From Candidatus Melainabacteria bacterium (lineage in GTDB: Bacteria > Cyanobacteriota > Vampirovibrionia > Obscuribacterales > Obscuribacteraceae): a stretch of 64,000 bases of DNA. Positions 44,705 to 57,300 of this stretch are shown here, piece by piece. Location: positions 20,470 to 84,469 of the forward strand of contig PLXC01000118.1 of NCBI GenBank assembly GCA_003151275.1, read 5' to 3'. Every line of letters begins with the position of its first letter. The first letter of the stretch is position 1. The position numbers and the translations under genes are program-made. The notes under the pieces were generated by a model. The model worked only from the letters and a program-made list of their open reading frames with translations, did no database searches and was not told the origin of the DNA.

Positions 44705-46566
44705 GACTCCACCGACCCGGTGCAGGGCAATTTAAACCAGAACACGCTGCCTTTACCGACTTCACTTGTCACCCCTATCTGCCCACCATGCGCTTCGACG
44801 ATAGATTTGCAAATGGTCAGCCCCAGCCCGGTGCCGCCTTTCTTTTCGGAATCATCACCTTCTATCTGTCGATACGCTTCGAATATAGCGTCCGCTTGTG
44901 ACAGTGGAATACCTGGACCACGATCGATAACACCAATTTCCACATGCGAAAGAGACTGCCTTACAGCAACACTGACAAGCGAATTCGCGGGAGAAAACTT
45001 TATTGCGTTGGACAGCAGGTTGACTAAAACTTGAACGATGCGATTTTCATCGGCCCGTAGTTCCAAATGAGTGCTGGCTACTTCCAGTTGCACTGCGTGC
45101 TTTTGAGCAAACATGGAGACGGCATTTACAGAGCGTTCAAATATTGAGGATAATTGAACAATCGTTGGATCTATTTCAATTTTGCCTGATTCAAGTTTTT
45201 CTAAGTCAAAAAGATCATTGAGCAGCACGATCAATCGTTCAATATTTTGCTGCATCGCTATACTCGTAGCGGTTCCTTGTGGCGAAATCAAACCTAAAGA
45301 ACCATCCCCAAATTTTGTCAAAAAAGAAGATACCTTAGTGAGAGGTTCTTTGAGTTCGGATCGCACCATGAAGACAAAATCCTGTCTCATCTTTTTGAGC
45401 TGATACTTCTCTGTGGCATCCATAATCATCACTAAAATCTTCGACTCTCCCGCCATCTGAATTTCCGCCATCATAAAATCAACGGGAAGATCTAGCCCAT
45501 CTTTGTCTAAAGCGGTCAGTTCCACGGCTTGATTGAAAGCCGCTTGGGACTGTTGAGAGTGTGGTGCCCCCTCAACGATCGCTTGACCAGGAGCGAATAA
45601 TTTTGTTAATCGTTTGCCTAGAAGTTGGTGGGCCTCATACCTAAAAATTGATTCAACACTGGCGTTGATAAATTCGATCGCGCCATTGGTATCGAGCAAA
45701 ACTATGCCCACTGGAAGATTTTCGATCAGAGCTCTAATTCTCTCCTCGCCAGCTTTAAGCACTTTCATTTCTTGGCGAAGAGTTTCTGCTGTCTCATGAA
45801 AGACAGCGTCAACTCCAGCGATCTCATCATTACCGATGAGGCGCGGAATTAGCTGACGTCCATCCTTTAGTCTGACTGTGTTTTCTGTCAGAATATCAAG
45901 TCGTGCAGTAATGCGGCTTACAAACAGATAAGCGATCAGCAAAACCGCCATCAAATTGGCAATTAGCCCAGCCACCAAAACTTTTTCTGTCAGTTGTCTT
46001 TTTAGTCGCTCCTTTTCAGGTGCATCATTGTCTACGTTACTACTTATCGCCACCAGAGCAGGAATGTCTATCAGTAATTGGTTGACCAGCGGTTGGATTG
46101 CCTCACGTTTTTTGTCCCAAGCTTGTCGCTCTTCGGGCTGAGCTAAAGTGGGCGTACTTTTCTGAATGTCGTTTATCACCGGCAAGCAAATAGCGATTTC
46201 CTTTTCAATTTTTTCTACGAGAGCTTTCGCCTCAGCGTTGTCAATGAAGGCTTTTTTGAGCCAAGTGATGATTTCAGTCACGTCATCTGTTGAGGCTGCT
46301 GACGAATCTGTCGGACCAAATTGCAAGCTCCTGGCGTAGCGACCAATCGCATCACCTCTGTCATAAATGATCAGGGAAAGTCGGTCAGCTTTGGCGCTTA
46401 TTTCACAGGCGCGCTCCTGTCGTGTCCCCTCAGCTTCGGCCTGCAACAAGAGCCAGGCCAATCTGCCGATAAATCCACTTTCGCAGAGCAAAAAAATGGC
46501 GACCAACAACATTCCCTGCATGGCAAGGCCTAACGAATAATGCTTGGATCGGATCGCAGAAGTCAA
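44701..46566 (-). CDS. Sensor histidine kinase B: ATPase intact, phospho-acceptor His missing
   Basis: A sensor of about 621 residues, paralogous to kinase A with the same layout (TM1, CHASE3-like region, TM2, HAMP, PAS, dimerisation domain, ATPase). The H-box reads FMVRSELKEPLTKVSSFL: where VSHELRTPL is expected, the His is Ser and Arg-Thr is Lys-Glu. The ATPase domain is complete: NLLSNAIKFSPANSL (N-box), VIDRGPGIPL (DxGxG) and GGTGLGLTICKSIVEAHGG. It could thus bind ATP but not phosphorylate itself. The start is uncertain: TTG at 46566 aligns with kinase A; TTG at 46683 or ATG at 46521 are alternatives. It is divergent from the REC-Ser/Thr kinase gene. Confidence 0.88.
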   Translation of the reverse strand: MTSAIRSKHYSLGLAMQGMLLVAIFLLCESGFIGRLAWLLLQAEAEGTRQERACEISAKADRLSLIIYDRGDAIGRYARSLQFGPTDSSAASTDDVTEIITWLKKAFIDNAEAKALVEKIEKEIAICLPVINDIQKSTPTLAQPEERQAWDKKREAIQPLVNQLLIDIPALVAISSNVDNDAPEKERLKRQLTEKVLVAGLIANLMAVLLIAYLFVSRITARLDILTENTVRLKDGRQLIPRLIGNDEIAGVDAVFHETAETLRQEMKVLKAGEERIRALIENLPVGIVLLDTNGAIEFINASVESIFRYEAHQLLGKRLTKLFAPGQAIVEGAPHSQQSQAAFNQAVELTALDKDGLDLPVDFMMAEIQMAGESKILVMIMDATEKYQLKKMRQDFVFMVRSELKEPLTKVSSFLTKFGDGSLGLISPQGTATSIAMQQNIERLIVLLNDLFDLEKLESGKIEIDPTIVQLSSIFERSVNAVSMFAQKHAVQLEVASTHLELRADENRIVQVLVNLLSNAIKFSPANSLVSVAVRQSLSHVEIGVIDRGPGIPLSQADAIFEAYRQIEGDDSEKKGGTGLGLTICKSIVEAHGGQIGVTSEVGKGSVFWFKLPCTGSVES

Positions 46567-46721
46567 TGGATAATTAGGATAGAAGGGTAGGTGAACGACC
46601 GGGTAGTGCTTTACGGACCAGCTAGACGAGTATAGCGCGGGGACCGAGCGGCGACTGAGGAAGGCCAAAGCCGGGTAGATCAACTAGGTGGGTGACACGC
46701 TGCCGCCTTCTAAGGAGACTC

Positions 46722-48308
46722 GTGGCAAACATAGTGATGGTCGAAGATGATATCGGTCTTGCCCAAGTGGTTAGGAGCTATCTTGAGTACGAAAGCCATG
46801 TGGTTACGTCTATCCACGACGGTCTCGAAGCTCAGAATTTTATTCTAGCCAACCAGGCAGATTTGATCATATTGGATTGGGATTTGCCCGGGCTGAGCGG
46901 CATTGAAATTCTGAGAGACTACAGGGCCTTTGGCGGCCAATGTCCCGTAATTATGTTGACTGGGCATCAAGCTGTTGAGCATAAAGAGCAGGGCTTTGAA
47001 GATGGCGCGGACGACTATTTAACCAAGCCGTTTAATCTCAAAGAACTGGGCGCACGAGTGAAGGGACTGCTGCGCCGTTCTCAGGCTGTCGTGGGTAATA
47101 TAGTCACTGTCGGTGATATCGTTGTTGATCTGGACACAAGCAAGGTACTCAAGAGTGGACGCGCTGTTCCGCTCGTACCGAGGGAGTTTCAGCTACTTGC
47201 CTATTTGGTCAAAAATCGCAAAGAAACGCCGACAAGCGAGGAATTGCAAACTAACGTTTGGTCAAGTGAAGCCGAAATGACACCAGAGGCTTTTTACACT
47301 GTAGTGCGCAGAGTGGCGAAAAAATTAGACCCTGATGGGCGCATGCTGCGCATTGACGGGATCATGAATACACTTGAATTCAAGGCAATAAGCAGCAGCA
47401 GCTTGAGTATGTCAGGAACAGAGAGCGCCGCCACCATAAACAGTGACGCAGGGGATCCGATGATCGGCCGTGTCTTGGATAACAAATACGAAATAATCAA
47501 AGCCATCGGTGGTGGTGCCTCAGGTCAGGTATACAAAGGCAAGCACAAAATGATGAACGTGATTGTCGCAGTCAAAGTCCTGGCACCACAACTCAGTACA
47601 CAACCAGAATTAGTTAGACGCTTTGAACGAGAGGCTAGAGCGGCGGGTTTGCTGAGCCACAAGAATGTGCTGGTTGTGCACGATTTAGGACTGACTGAAG
47701 AATTACAACCTTATATGGTTATGGAGTATCTAAATGGCTTCAGCTTGGCTGAACTGCTTGAACAAAATGGCAAGTTAGCAGTTAGAGACAGCATCGAAAT
47801 CATTTCCCAAGTATGCCAGGGCATGGGGAAAGCTCACGAAGAAGGGCTAGTGCACCGAGATCTTAAACCTGGAAACATAATGCTTGTGGCGGAAGGCGAC
47901 CACACTTTCACGGTAAAAATTGTTGATTTCGGATTGGCCAAATTGATACGACCTGAAGAGAATGAAAATCTGACTCGAACGGGATCTATGATTGGCACAC
48001 CCTCGTACATGAGCCCAGAACAATGCCGCTCAGAACCGACAGATCATCGCTGCGACATCTACGCAATCGGTTGCATGTTCTACGAAATGCTTACCGGCAC
48101 AAAACCATTCGTCGCCTCAAACATAATCGAGATTTACATAAAGCACGCTCAAGATCCTCCCCCTCCTCTCGTCTTAGACGAAGTTAGTCCAGAAATGGTT
48201 AGTCGATTACAACAAATTGTGCACCACTGTCTGGAAAAGAACAGGGAAGATCGCTATCAGTCTACAGAACAATTGCTTGCAGATTTATCGGCTCTATCAG
48301 CACTATAA
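46722..48308 (+). CDS. Response regulator-wHTH-Ser/Thr kinase fusion
   Basis: A 528-residue protein with three modules. Residues 1-120 form a receiver (IVMVEDDIGLAQVV, acceptor D52 in LIILDWDLPGLSG, Lys in DYLTKPFNLKELG). Residues about 125-220 are an OmpR-type winged helix (VPREFQLLAYLVKNRKETPT). Residues about 255-520 are a Hanks-type kinase with IGGGASGQVYKG, the ATP-binding Lys in VAVKVL, HRDLKPGNIML, VDFGLAKL and GTPSYMSPEQC. So a phosphate signal, DNA binding and Ser/Thr phosphorylation could be joined in one chain. GTG at 46722 was chosen because AAGGAG lies four bases upstream. It is divergent from kinase pair A/B and overlaps the giant gene's 3' end by 6 bases. Confidence 0.92.
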   Translation: MANIVMVEDDIGLAQVVRSYLEYESHVVTSIHDGLEAQNFILANQADLIILDWDLPGLSGIEILRDYRAFGGQCPVIMLTGHQAVEHKEQGFEDGADDYLTKPFNLKELGARVKGLLRRSQAVVGNIVTVGDIVVDLDTSKVLKSGRAVPLVPREFQLLAYLVKNRKETPTSEELQTNVWSSEAEMTPEAFYTVVRRVAKKLDPDGRMLRIDGIMNTLEFKAISSSSLSMSGTESAATINSDAGDPMIGRVLDNKYEIIKAIGGGASGQVYKGKHKMMNVIVAVKVLAPQLSTQPELVRRFEREARAAGLLSHKNVLVVHDLGLTEELQPYMVMEYLNGFSLAELLEQNGKLAVRDSIEIISQVCQGMGKAHEEGLVHRDLKPGNIMLVAEGDHTFTVKIVDFGLAKLIRPEENENLTRTGSMIGTPSYMSPEQCRSEPTDHRCDIYAIGCMFYEMLTGTKPFVASNIIEIYIKHAQDPPPPLVLDEVSPEMVSRLQQIVHHCLEKNREDRYQSTEQLLADLSALSAL

Positions 48309-51300
48309 CTCCTCATTATCGCGATCAAGTATATTTCGTTGGGCTCGCCTTTTCTCTTCTTTCACTTTTGCCTCAACTGCATATTGGTCGTGCGACTTCC
48401 GTAGTCCGGCCTTTTCTTGAGTTCGCTTGGTTGTGTCAAGAGCTGCATTTGCCTTCTCATCGAGAGTAGCGGCAGTTTGACCGGGACTCCACTCGGCCAC
48501 ACCGATACTCAAACAAAGCTTGTATTTACCTTTGGGTTGCATGTCTTCAGGACCCTGCCACGCCTTAAGTTTGGCTACGATCGCTTTCATTTCTGCTTCG
48601 CTGTGAGCAATGATAAAGGCAGCGCCTCCTCCTGGTGATCCAACAAATTTGTCTTTCCCCCGGCCGACGATCTCTTGCAAATCAGCACCATAAATTTTCA
48701 GCAGCGCGTCGCCCTGCGAGTGATCGTTTTCGTCGTTTACAGATTTGAAGTTGTTGATGTCAGCTTTTATCAAAAATAGCTTTTGTTCAACTTTGTCAGG
48801 ATCATTATGGTTAGCCTTTGCCTGGACTACTTCCCGCCCTAGCACCCGCTGGCAAACAAAGTCCTTAGGTAGCTCAGTAAGATGGTGTGTATATAAACGT
48901 TTGGCCAAAATCAACCGTTCAGCGGAAGCCTCGTGTGAACGATTGTCTTTTTTCAGCATGTCAGGATTTTTTGCTCTAAATTCCTCAGTAGTCATAGACA
49001 ACTGTCTATGAAATTTGGAAGTGATGGCATCAGCAGAAGGAGCTTTCTGTGCATCTGTTTCTGGATCGAATTTTCTCAGCGGATGATCAAACTTTCTCAG
49101 CTCCTTATTAGCTTGCATAGCTTTGTCAGCCCGTTTCAGGATCTGCTCCGGTGACTCACCTTGTCGCCATGCGACAGCTCCGATTGAGGCGCGCACAGGA
49201 TCGGGTCCCGTGCCGGTCTCATTCTCTCTTAGCAATCTGACAAATGCCTGGTCATTTCTCTTTTCATAACCTAATCGAATCGCCCGCACCTCGTTCAAGA
49301 AACTCTCGTCAAAGGAACCGATCAAAACAAACTCGTCACCACCTAGTCGTGCCAGTGACACGGATGGATGTTTCAACAAAACGGTTTGCATCTGCTCGAC
49401 AAACATAGTCAGAGCAAGATCACCACCAGGTCTTCCAATGGCCCTATTGGCAGTGCCAAATTCATCGAGGTCAATGTACGCAACATTGAATGGCACCTTG
49501 CTTTTTTGAGCTTCTTCGCATCTCCTGATCAACTCTTGTTCAACAGCTTGCTGTGTACCCGCACCTGTCAGTGGATCGATATAAGTAAGGCGAGTATAAG
49601 CCTCTTCTTTTTCTCTATTCTTTCTCTGCTGAATCAGATCCAATTGATTAGGATCCTTCAGAGCAATCTTATCCCTGCCAGGATCATTTTTCATATCGCG
49701 CAGCATCTCTCTGCCCAATGTCACCAAGGGTGAGCCAACTTTGAGTTCTTCAACTCTTGCCATATCGGGAGTTCTTTCCCGATACAAATCTTCGCGCTGA
49801 TCCGGGAGTAAATTTGCTGGTTCGTGAACTGCACGGCCAGGGAGTGCCTTTTCCGTTTCGGGAAGTAATTGCCCTTTGGGTTCTTCAGAATCACCGGGAA
49901 TAGGCTTGGCGTAGAGCCTGATAGGACTTATGTTGTTTTGGATGCGCAAAGCCTCTAATTTTTGATGATGTTCATATGGAAGCGGCTGGGGCGGGGACAA
50001 CGGCGTATCAAGAGATGCACCACCTGACTGCTGCGGCATGTCCGCTAAATCTCTTCCTGAAGGCAATTGTCCTTGATCACCCATGCTCATTCGATCAGGA
50101 GATTGCCCAGTTGAACGATCCTGAACACGACTTCTGCCACTGTCAGCGGTGCCCGCGGTATTGTCGGAAGTTTCATCCGACTTGTTACTCACATCAAAAC
50201 CAGAGAAGTCGAGTTTGATACTTCTAGATTTGACGTCGGAAACCAATTGCGCACTTTCCCAATTTGCCTTGGGCATATAATCGTCCGGAATACCAGCACT
50301 CTCTCTAATGTCCAAAGACGGCTCGTCTTCAGGTTCTTCCATATGCCAGGATTTTGTCATCTTAAAGAAATTGAGATTTTGCAGTACGCTCGTAAACCCA
50401 TCTGCCGTTTGATCGGGGGACTCTGAGTTTTCACGAATGGCTGCAATTGCTTTTTTCCAACCCGGTCGTGCGCCTTTGTCGGGATCGAAAGTGCTGGCAA
50501 GTTTCAATTGCCGATCTGAACGTTCAGTCCGATCTTCTTCGTCTGGTTTGTGTTCCAAATCATTTTCTTTAATCAACCACTTCATTCGCAAGTGAACGTG
50601 GTGAGCTTCCCACTCATGGAAATTGGCCCGATAAAAGCTGTATTCCTGATGGGCAGCTATCCTGACATTATCTTTTATTAGTTCACGGACGAGCGAAGGC
50701 AAATGGCTTGCGAAGTCTGCCTTGGTGAGATTTCCTAGCTTCTCGTTTTCTGCAAAGTGATTCATCAAAAATACGTAGGCTTTTAAATCAAATCGAGCCA
50801 ATAATTTAGGAGTCGTCGGCGTGGCGTGGTCATTACCTGGATACTCACTTTTAATGATGTCGAGCCATTGCTGTCTCAATTCCATTCTTTTTGTCGGATT
50901 AGTTTCAGTATTACATTCGACCAATTTCACAAGAAAGTCTGGATGACGATCAAAAAACTTTGGATTTTGGAGGAGGGACTCAAACAATTGATCTACTCGC
51001 GGTTCAATTCTTTTCCCCGGTGCATATTCCGGACGTGACAAATATACTTCGCTAAAAGGATCATATCCGAACAATTTGTTTGAACTGACTAACATAGCTG
51101 CCAATGCGCTTTTGGGATTAAAACCATAGGGCAGTGGAGCGTCAGGCGGCTCTTTCAACAACTTGTCGACAAAGGGTGTCAATTCGTCAGCATCCATGCG
51201 ACCATCCACACCATGACCCAAGAGTAAGTTGGTTAGACTCTGCAGCTGATCCGTGCCAAATTCTTTAGGATGCGTGAACGATTCAGCTAGGCGGTCAGCT

Positions 51301-54300
51301 CGCCTGTATTCAGGATCAGCCTGCAATTCATCGCTACTCTTTGTCAGCCTTGTCTCGAGCCAGGACACCGATGCAAGAAGTGATTTCTCGATAACTAATT
51401 TGTCGAAGCCCATCATTCCCGAGGTCCGATCATGTAATGCAATATTCGCGCAAAACGCCTCACCTTTAGGTGTTAACGCATATTCTTGCGATGCTCCACT
51501 CGTCTTCTTGATCAAATCGTTGATGTTTGTGCGTCCATCATTTCTTAAAGCATCCAACATAGACTTGTTAGCCACCAGGTGATCCTGAACTAAATGACCA
51601 AGACCCTCATGACCAATTTCCTCGATTTTCAGGGGTTCATTTCCCAGAAAGCGGCTTTCCCTGATCTGGATCACTGCTTTACCTTTTACGTAAGCAGCGT
51701 CATCATTGTTCATTTTCTCATCAGAAACGACCTCAATTTGCGGCGCAATAACCCCCAGATTATTGAACACTTTGCCCAGAAGTCTTTCTAACTCTCCCCT
51801 TCGCTGATCAATAATTTCCTTCTTTTCAGACTCAGGCAAAGAGGGATCAACCTTCTCCCAATGCCTAGTTCCCTCACTCACGTCTCTAACAAACTTGCGC
51901 AATACATTGTCTTGAAAGCATTTATTATCGTCAATCTTCAGTTGACGAAACAGCAGCGCATCGAGTGTTTGAGAATCGCCTCTGTTGAAGACTCTGGCCG
52001 GACCACGCACGTTGAAGTTGTCGTTTGAGGAACGCATCTCCAAGCGATTGGAGGAGTTATGTGAAAGGTCAGATCCAGGTTCACCACGACCGCTTACATT
52101 TCCGGAATAGTCTTGGAAAGTACCTATCGCTCGCTGCACGTCATTGCTCACCATGCCAATTTGATGTTGTCCAGCCCCAACAGACGAAGAGGGAGCGTCC
52201 AGAGTTGGGGTCGAAGCAGGTCGATTGGCGAGATGAATTTCCATCGCCTGCACTGTAGTTAGTGCACGTCTCAACTCACCCAGTGAAGCAATATATTGAC
52301 GCTCTCTTAGCGAAAGTTCAACTCCACCTTCGAATGGAGTTAGCCTGCCATCAAGTAGATTGTTTATCCCTAATTTGAGATTCTGCACCGCTTCTGCTCC
52401 ACGCAATTTTTGCTCTCGCTCCAAATAATTACGTTTCAGTTCCGTTTCACAAGCGGTCAACTCCTGCATCATATGAGTAGAGTCGATTGCTCCAAGACCA
52501 CCAAGTCTGCTAAGAGCATATTCTGAACCAGCATCAACAGTGTTATTCATTCTGTGCACTAACGCAGAATTTAACAAGCCGAGCTTCCAACTCAATAGTT
52601 CGAGACGCTCATGAGGATCGGTTGAATTAGCTCTGATTCTTGCTTCTAGCTTATCCAGATGATCATTAGTTTTTGGCTGAAGAGTGTAATGATACGCTTG
52701 GTCGGCAGTTAGTACCTCGTTACTGTCCCCCCTCCTCCAAGTATTACCAAATACGACTTCAATTCTTTCTGTGTCAAGTTCGTGCTCTGGCTCAGCACCA
52801 CCTACAGTGGCAGACCGCTTGATTGCCATTCCATCCATTCGATATCTGCTTGAAAGAGCATCGGGACTAAGCCTATCCTGGTCAGTCAAAGATGACCTGA
52901 TATCTTTCACGATTTGGACGTGACCTTGGTTTTCACGCAGTCCACCTACGCCACGGTTGCTGGCATCTACCTGGACAATGGCAGGTAGGTTGCCCGACAT
53001 CTTGATCTTTAGCAATTGACGCGCCATATCTTGGCTGTCTTGAGAAGATACAACCACAAATTCGTCTTTTCTGCCGGTGACAAGGTTCAGCATCCGCTCG
53101 ATATCGGTAGCATAGTAGAGATCTTTCCGTCCGCCATTTTGAATGCCGATAACATCGTTGAGAACGGTCTGAATGATTTGGCTGACCTCAAGCCTTTGTC
53201 CATCTCTTCTGGTGCGCCCTGGTTCATTGTAGTGGCTAAGCGCGCCTTCATCAGGCACAATTGTTAAGTGACCATCCTTCACATAAGATTCAATGACGCC
53301 ACCGTTGCCATTGATAGCAACACCAGTCTCATTGAGCCTGCGCAGCATCTTAAACCAAGTGTCGGGGTGTCGCGCGTACTCTCTCTGTTCTGATGATGCA
53401 AGTGGGCAAGTACCGTTGGTGCCCTGACTGAGGAAATCAGGATTGGCAGCAAGACTGAGTGCTTCATCGACCCAGCGACGTCGGGTCTCAGCTGAGGCGT
53501 AGCCAGGCTTTTCAAGTAATCGATTGACTTCATAGAGGACGCGTCCCATAACTTCTTCCGGAGCATCATGTGTTTTTCGCAGCCTGTCGTGCAAATCAAG
53601 TAAACCTTCCTGTATATGATTTGCCACGACAGGATCGTCCATCGACAAAATGTGTCGGTCACAATTCAGCTTTTCATTGTGATAATCGATTGGCCCAACG
53701 CTGTCACCAGGAACATGAAACGATCTCGATCCATCAAGGCGATCAATAGAAGCGATGCCGTGTTCATCGATCTGCACCACACTGCCGTCATTGTTAATGG
53801 ATATCTCTTTGCAGAAGTGCTCGGGAGGATGTCCACTTACGTGAATGCTCCAACCATCGTCGCCCCGGGTCAGGCGATCGCCACCGGGTAGTTTCAGTTC
53901 AGAAGGGTTTCCAGCGCTATCTCTTACAACCTGGGTAACGTAACCTTTGGCATCGTGAATTCGATCAACGACACCATTTTTACTAACCAGTTGGGAGCCA
54001 TCCGGATGTTCTATTATGGATAGAGGCAAGCCATCCTTTCTTGATTTGCCTTCTTTGATAATCGTGCCATCGGACAACACTTGAATATCTGAAAATGAGC
54101 CTTTCTCAATTAGCTGTCCGGAATAGTAAAGAGACCAGCCCGACTCGTCCTTGACTAAATTGCCACCAGAAAATAGTTCGATGTTCTTTGGCACTCCCTT
54201 TTCGTCGTAGATGACTTTCGTTTCCTCAACAGATCGACTGCCACCACTTGGCAAAGCATCACCTGCAGTACCACTCGTCTGCGAAGGTTTCTCCATCTTC

Positions 54301-57300
54301 ACGGACGTGACTTTACCGTCGACACGTTCGATACTTGATGTACGACCGTCCGGAAAGCAAGTTTTGACGAGCTCATGTCCTTCAGCAAGTGTCCTTCTTT
54401 CAGTGGTGCGACCATCTTTGAAAATATTGGTTTCTGCATTATTGGTGTGTTTAATGGACAGATTGCCTTCACGGTCGGCAGTCACTTCCTTTATATTGCT
54501 AAATGTTGGAGACAACTTATTTGCAGACCAATGGTGTTCTCCTCGCGTGAGCACTGTCCCGTCAGGTAGCGCTACTTGGCTGAGCTGTCCCTTGTGATCA
54601 TGAACTAAACTCGTTTCCAGACCAACATCATTTTTTATATTGGTAGTACTGTAGACCGCCAATCCTGCTTCCGGAAGCGCGTTAACTCTCGCCTCAATTG
54701 AGGCGATTTGTTCACTGTAAAGTTGAGCATTGCGAGCCTGTGCGTCCTTAATTGCCAAAGGCTCACCAATGAAGTGAGTGAATGCATGACTGACTGGATG
54801 AGTCACCACAGTCATGAAGGCACCTTCGGCGGCACTATGTAAAATAAATGAATTTATGCGACCGTCATTTTTGTATTTATCAAACAACTGTGGTGTTATA
54901 AGTTCTCGCTTTACTCCGAGCTGTTGAGCGATATGATCTTTCTCTGCCTCAATTGCCTGATTACGAGCATTGAGCGCTGAATTAGTGAAATTGTTTATGG
55001 CGCTTCCGGAGAAAGTCTCGATACCTTTATCGAAACTCTCACCAAAAGGCGAACTAAATTTTGGTCCCATTTTGGTGAGCGGGTTGTGCGCAAGGGCAGC
55101 AAATCCTTCTCCCGCAAGCATGTATAGCGTGCCTTCGGCCAACTTGTATGGTGTGAATTGGTCCTCATAGTTGTTCGCTCGTATTGATCCGGCAGTGGCA
55201 AATCCAGTTGTCTGAATGCCTGCGTTTGCCGTGCGCATTAGTCCCTCAACAACTACAGTGCCTCCAGGTTTAGCCATTATTTCGAGAACTTTAGCCGTCG
55301 CAGGATTTGCCACCAAGGCTTTTAGTGGTTCAGAAAGTGCCGCCATTGCTTCAGGACCAGCGACTCTAGCTGCTTGAATCATTTTTAGATTACCCAACAG
55401 CTGAGTGCCTTCAGATCCAGCCCACATGGTAAGTGCTTCAACAGAGCCTGATGCGAAATTGTCGCGCGCTTGCTGCCAATCTCCTCCGCGAGTTTGTCTG
55501 GCAACGGTGGAAACCAATCCACCGCCCAACATAGTGATTCCCACTCGCTCGGTCAATCCAAGTCCAAGCCGTGTCGTCAGTAAGCCGGCTCCGCCAGGCA
55601 CCACGCTCAGTGCGGCCATGGCAACAGCCTCGCTGCTCTGCTTTTGCATTTCACGTCCTTCAGCAGAAAGGTTTGAAGCATCTTCAGTTGAAAGGTGCAT
55701 GTCACGAACAAAGTTTTGAACGCTTCGAACATTGTGATTAACATCGGCAGTCGCCAGAGTATTCCCTGACAAGCCCTCTATAAACAATTGATTTATTTGA
55801 CGATGCATGCCGCGTTGCTGATTGGCTGCAGTGTCGTGCACTAAGTCTAATTGAGCTTCCCGTCCTCCCATAGCAGCGTCAGGCGCACCAAGGGTGATGA
55901 TGCCTTCAGAATCGCGATATTCTTTGGCCGAGACAGCTGTATCTCTTTGAGCAAATGCACCTTGACGCAACAGCTCATTTGCGTCGACAAGACCTCCGGG
56001 TATGACGTTGCCACCACCATCGGTGTGAGTTGGTCCGAGACCTATGATGCGATGGTCTTGAGGCTCTCCCTCAAGGCGCAACTGAAACAGAAATTGAGAT
56101 TGATCCCGCAGAACAATGGCATGCCCATCGATCCTGGCTACATAATTCGCTTCCAGATTGCCACAAGGCTGTTCCACCTTTTTCCATTGGTCGCCTTCTA
56201 ACCGTGTTCGGTAAATCACTCCTTTGTCTACATAGTAATGATCGTGACCCAGTCGCATCGGTCCATTTGCACGCTGGCAATCTTCCTGATGCGTAAATTT
56301 TGGCACTGTAATTTTCTTCTCTAAGGCATGTGGCTCAGGACGATACTGTTCCGCTTTGACAAATGATTGGGGACCGCCCTTGAGTTGTTCTAAAGCGCTG
56401 AATCGGTCAGCTGAATTCACGTCTGTGATACCATTTTTGACGATACCATCTAGGGTTGTCGTGTAACGAACCTCCAAATCCTTTGTCCTTTTCAAAGCAT
56501 CTCTGGCCGTTGTGTCTGATGTATCACCCTTGGCCATAAGTTCCGCATAAGCACGCTCTTCCGCAACTTGCCGGCGCACCTGCCCAACACTAATAAGTTT
56601 GCCGTGTCCATCGTTGACCCAATCGACACTGGTTGTCTTCCCAGAGTCAGTCGGACAATCCAAATGTATGACCGTGCCCTTTAAACTCGGATCGGCCATT
56701 TTACTAACTTCTGCACGACCTGCATCATTACATAATCGCAAACTACCGTCGGCAGGGTTAACACTGCCAACTATGTGATCCGAATTTTTCTTGTATACAT
56801 AGCCATTCTTTATGTCATAGTCAATGATTTTTCCGGCATGATCAGGATCTGGTCTCTTAATCGATCCTGAATAGATGTCGGCGGGGCCTTTCAGATCTTC
56901 GAGTACATGTTGCGGGTTATCAATCTTTTGTTTTAGAAGAGCTAAAGTGTCCAAGCCACTATCCTTGTTTAAAGCAGTCATCCTCTGCAAGCTATACATT
57001 GTGTTTTCGTCGAGCTTTCCGGTTTTTAGAACCTGGTCGATCATGCTCCTTTGAGAAGCCAATTGTTTGCCTGCTAAATCAACGCTAACTTGAGCGGCTT
57101 CCGTTTGTTCTTCTCCGGCAATCGCCTTGTTGTATAGTCGCGCATTCAAACCTGTTACGTCATGAGTAGCTAATCCAATCACAACAGATTGTTTGTTTTC
57201 CGTATCATAACGCAGACCGAGAGCGTTCTTTTTATCTTGCAGATTCTGTGCAGTTGTCGTCAGCGCTTGGTCAAAATTTACAATTCCACCCACACCAGGC

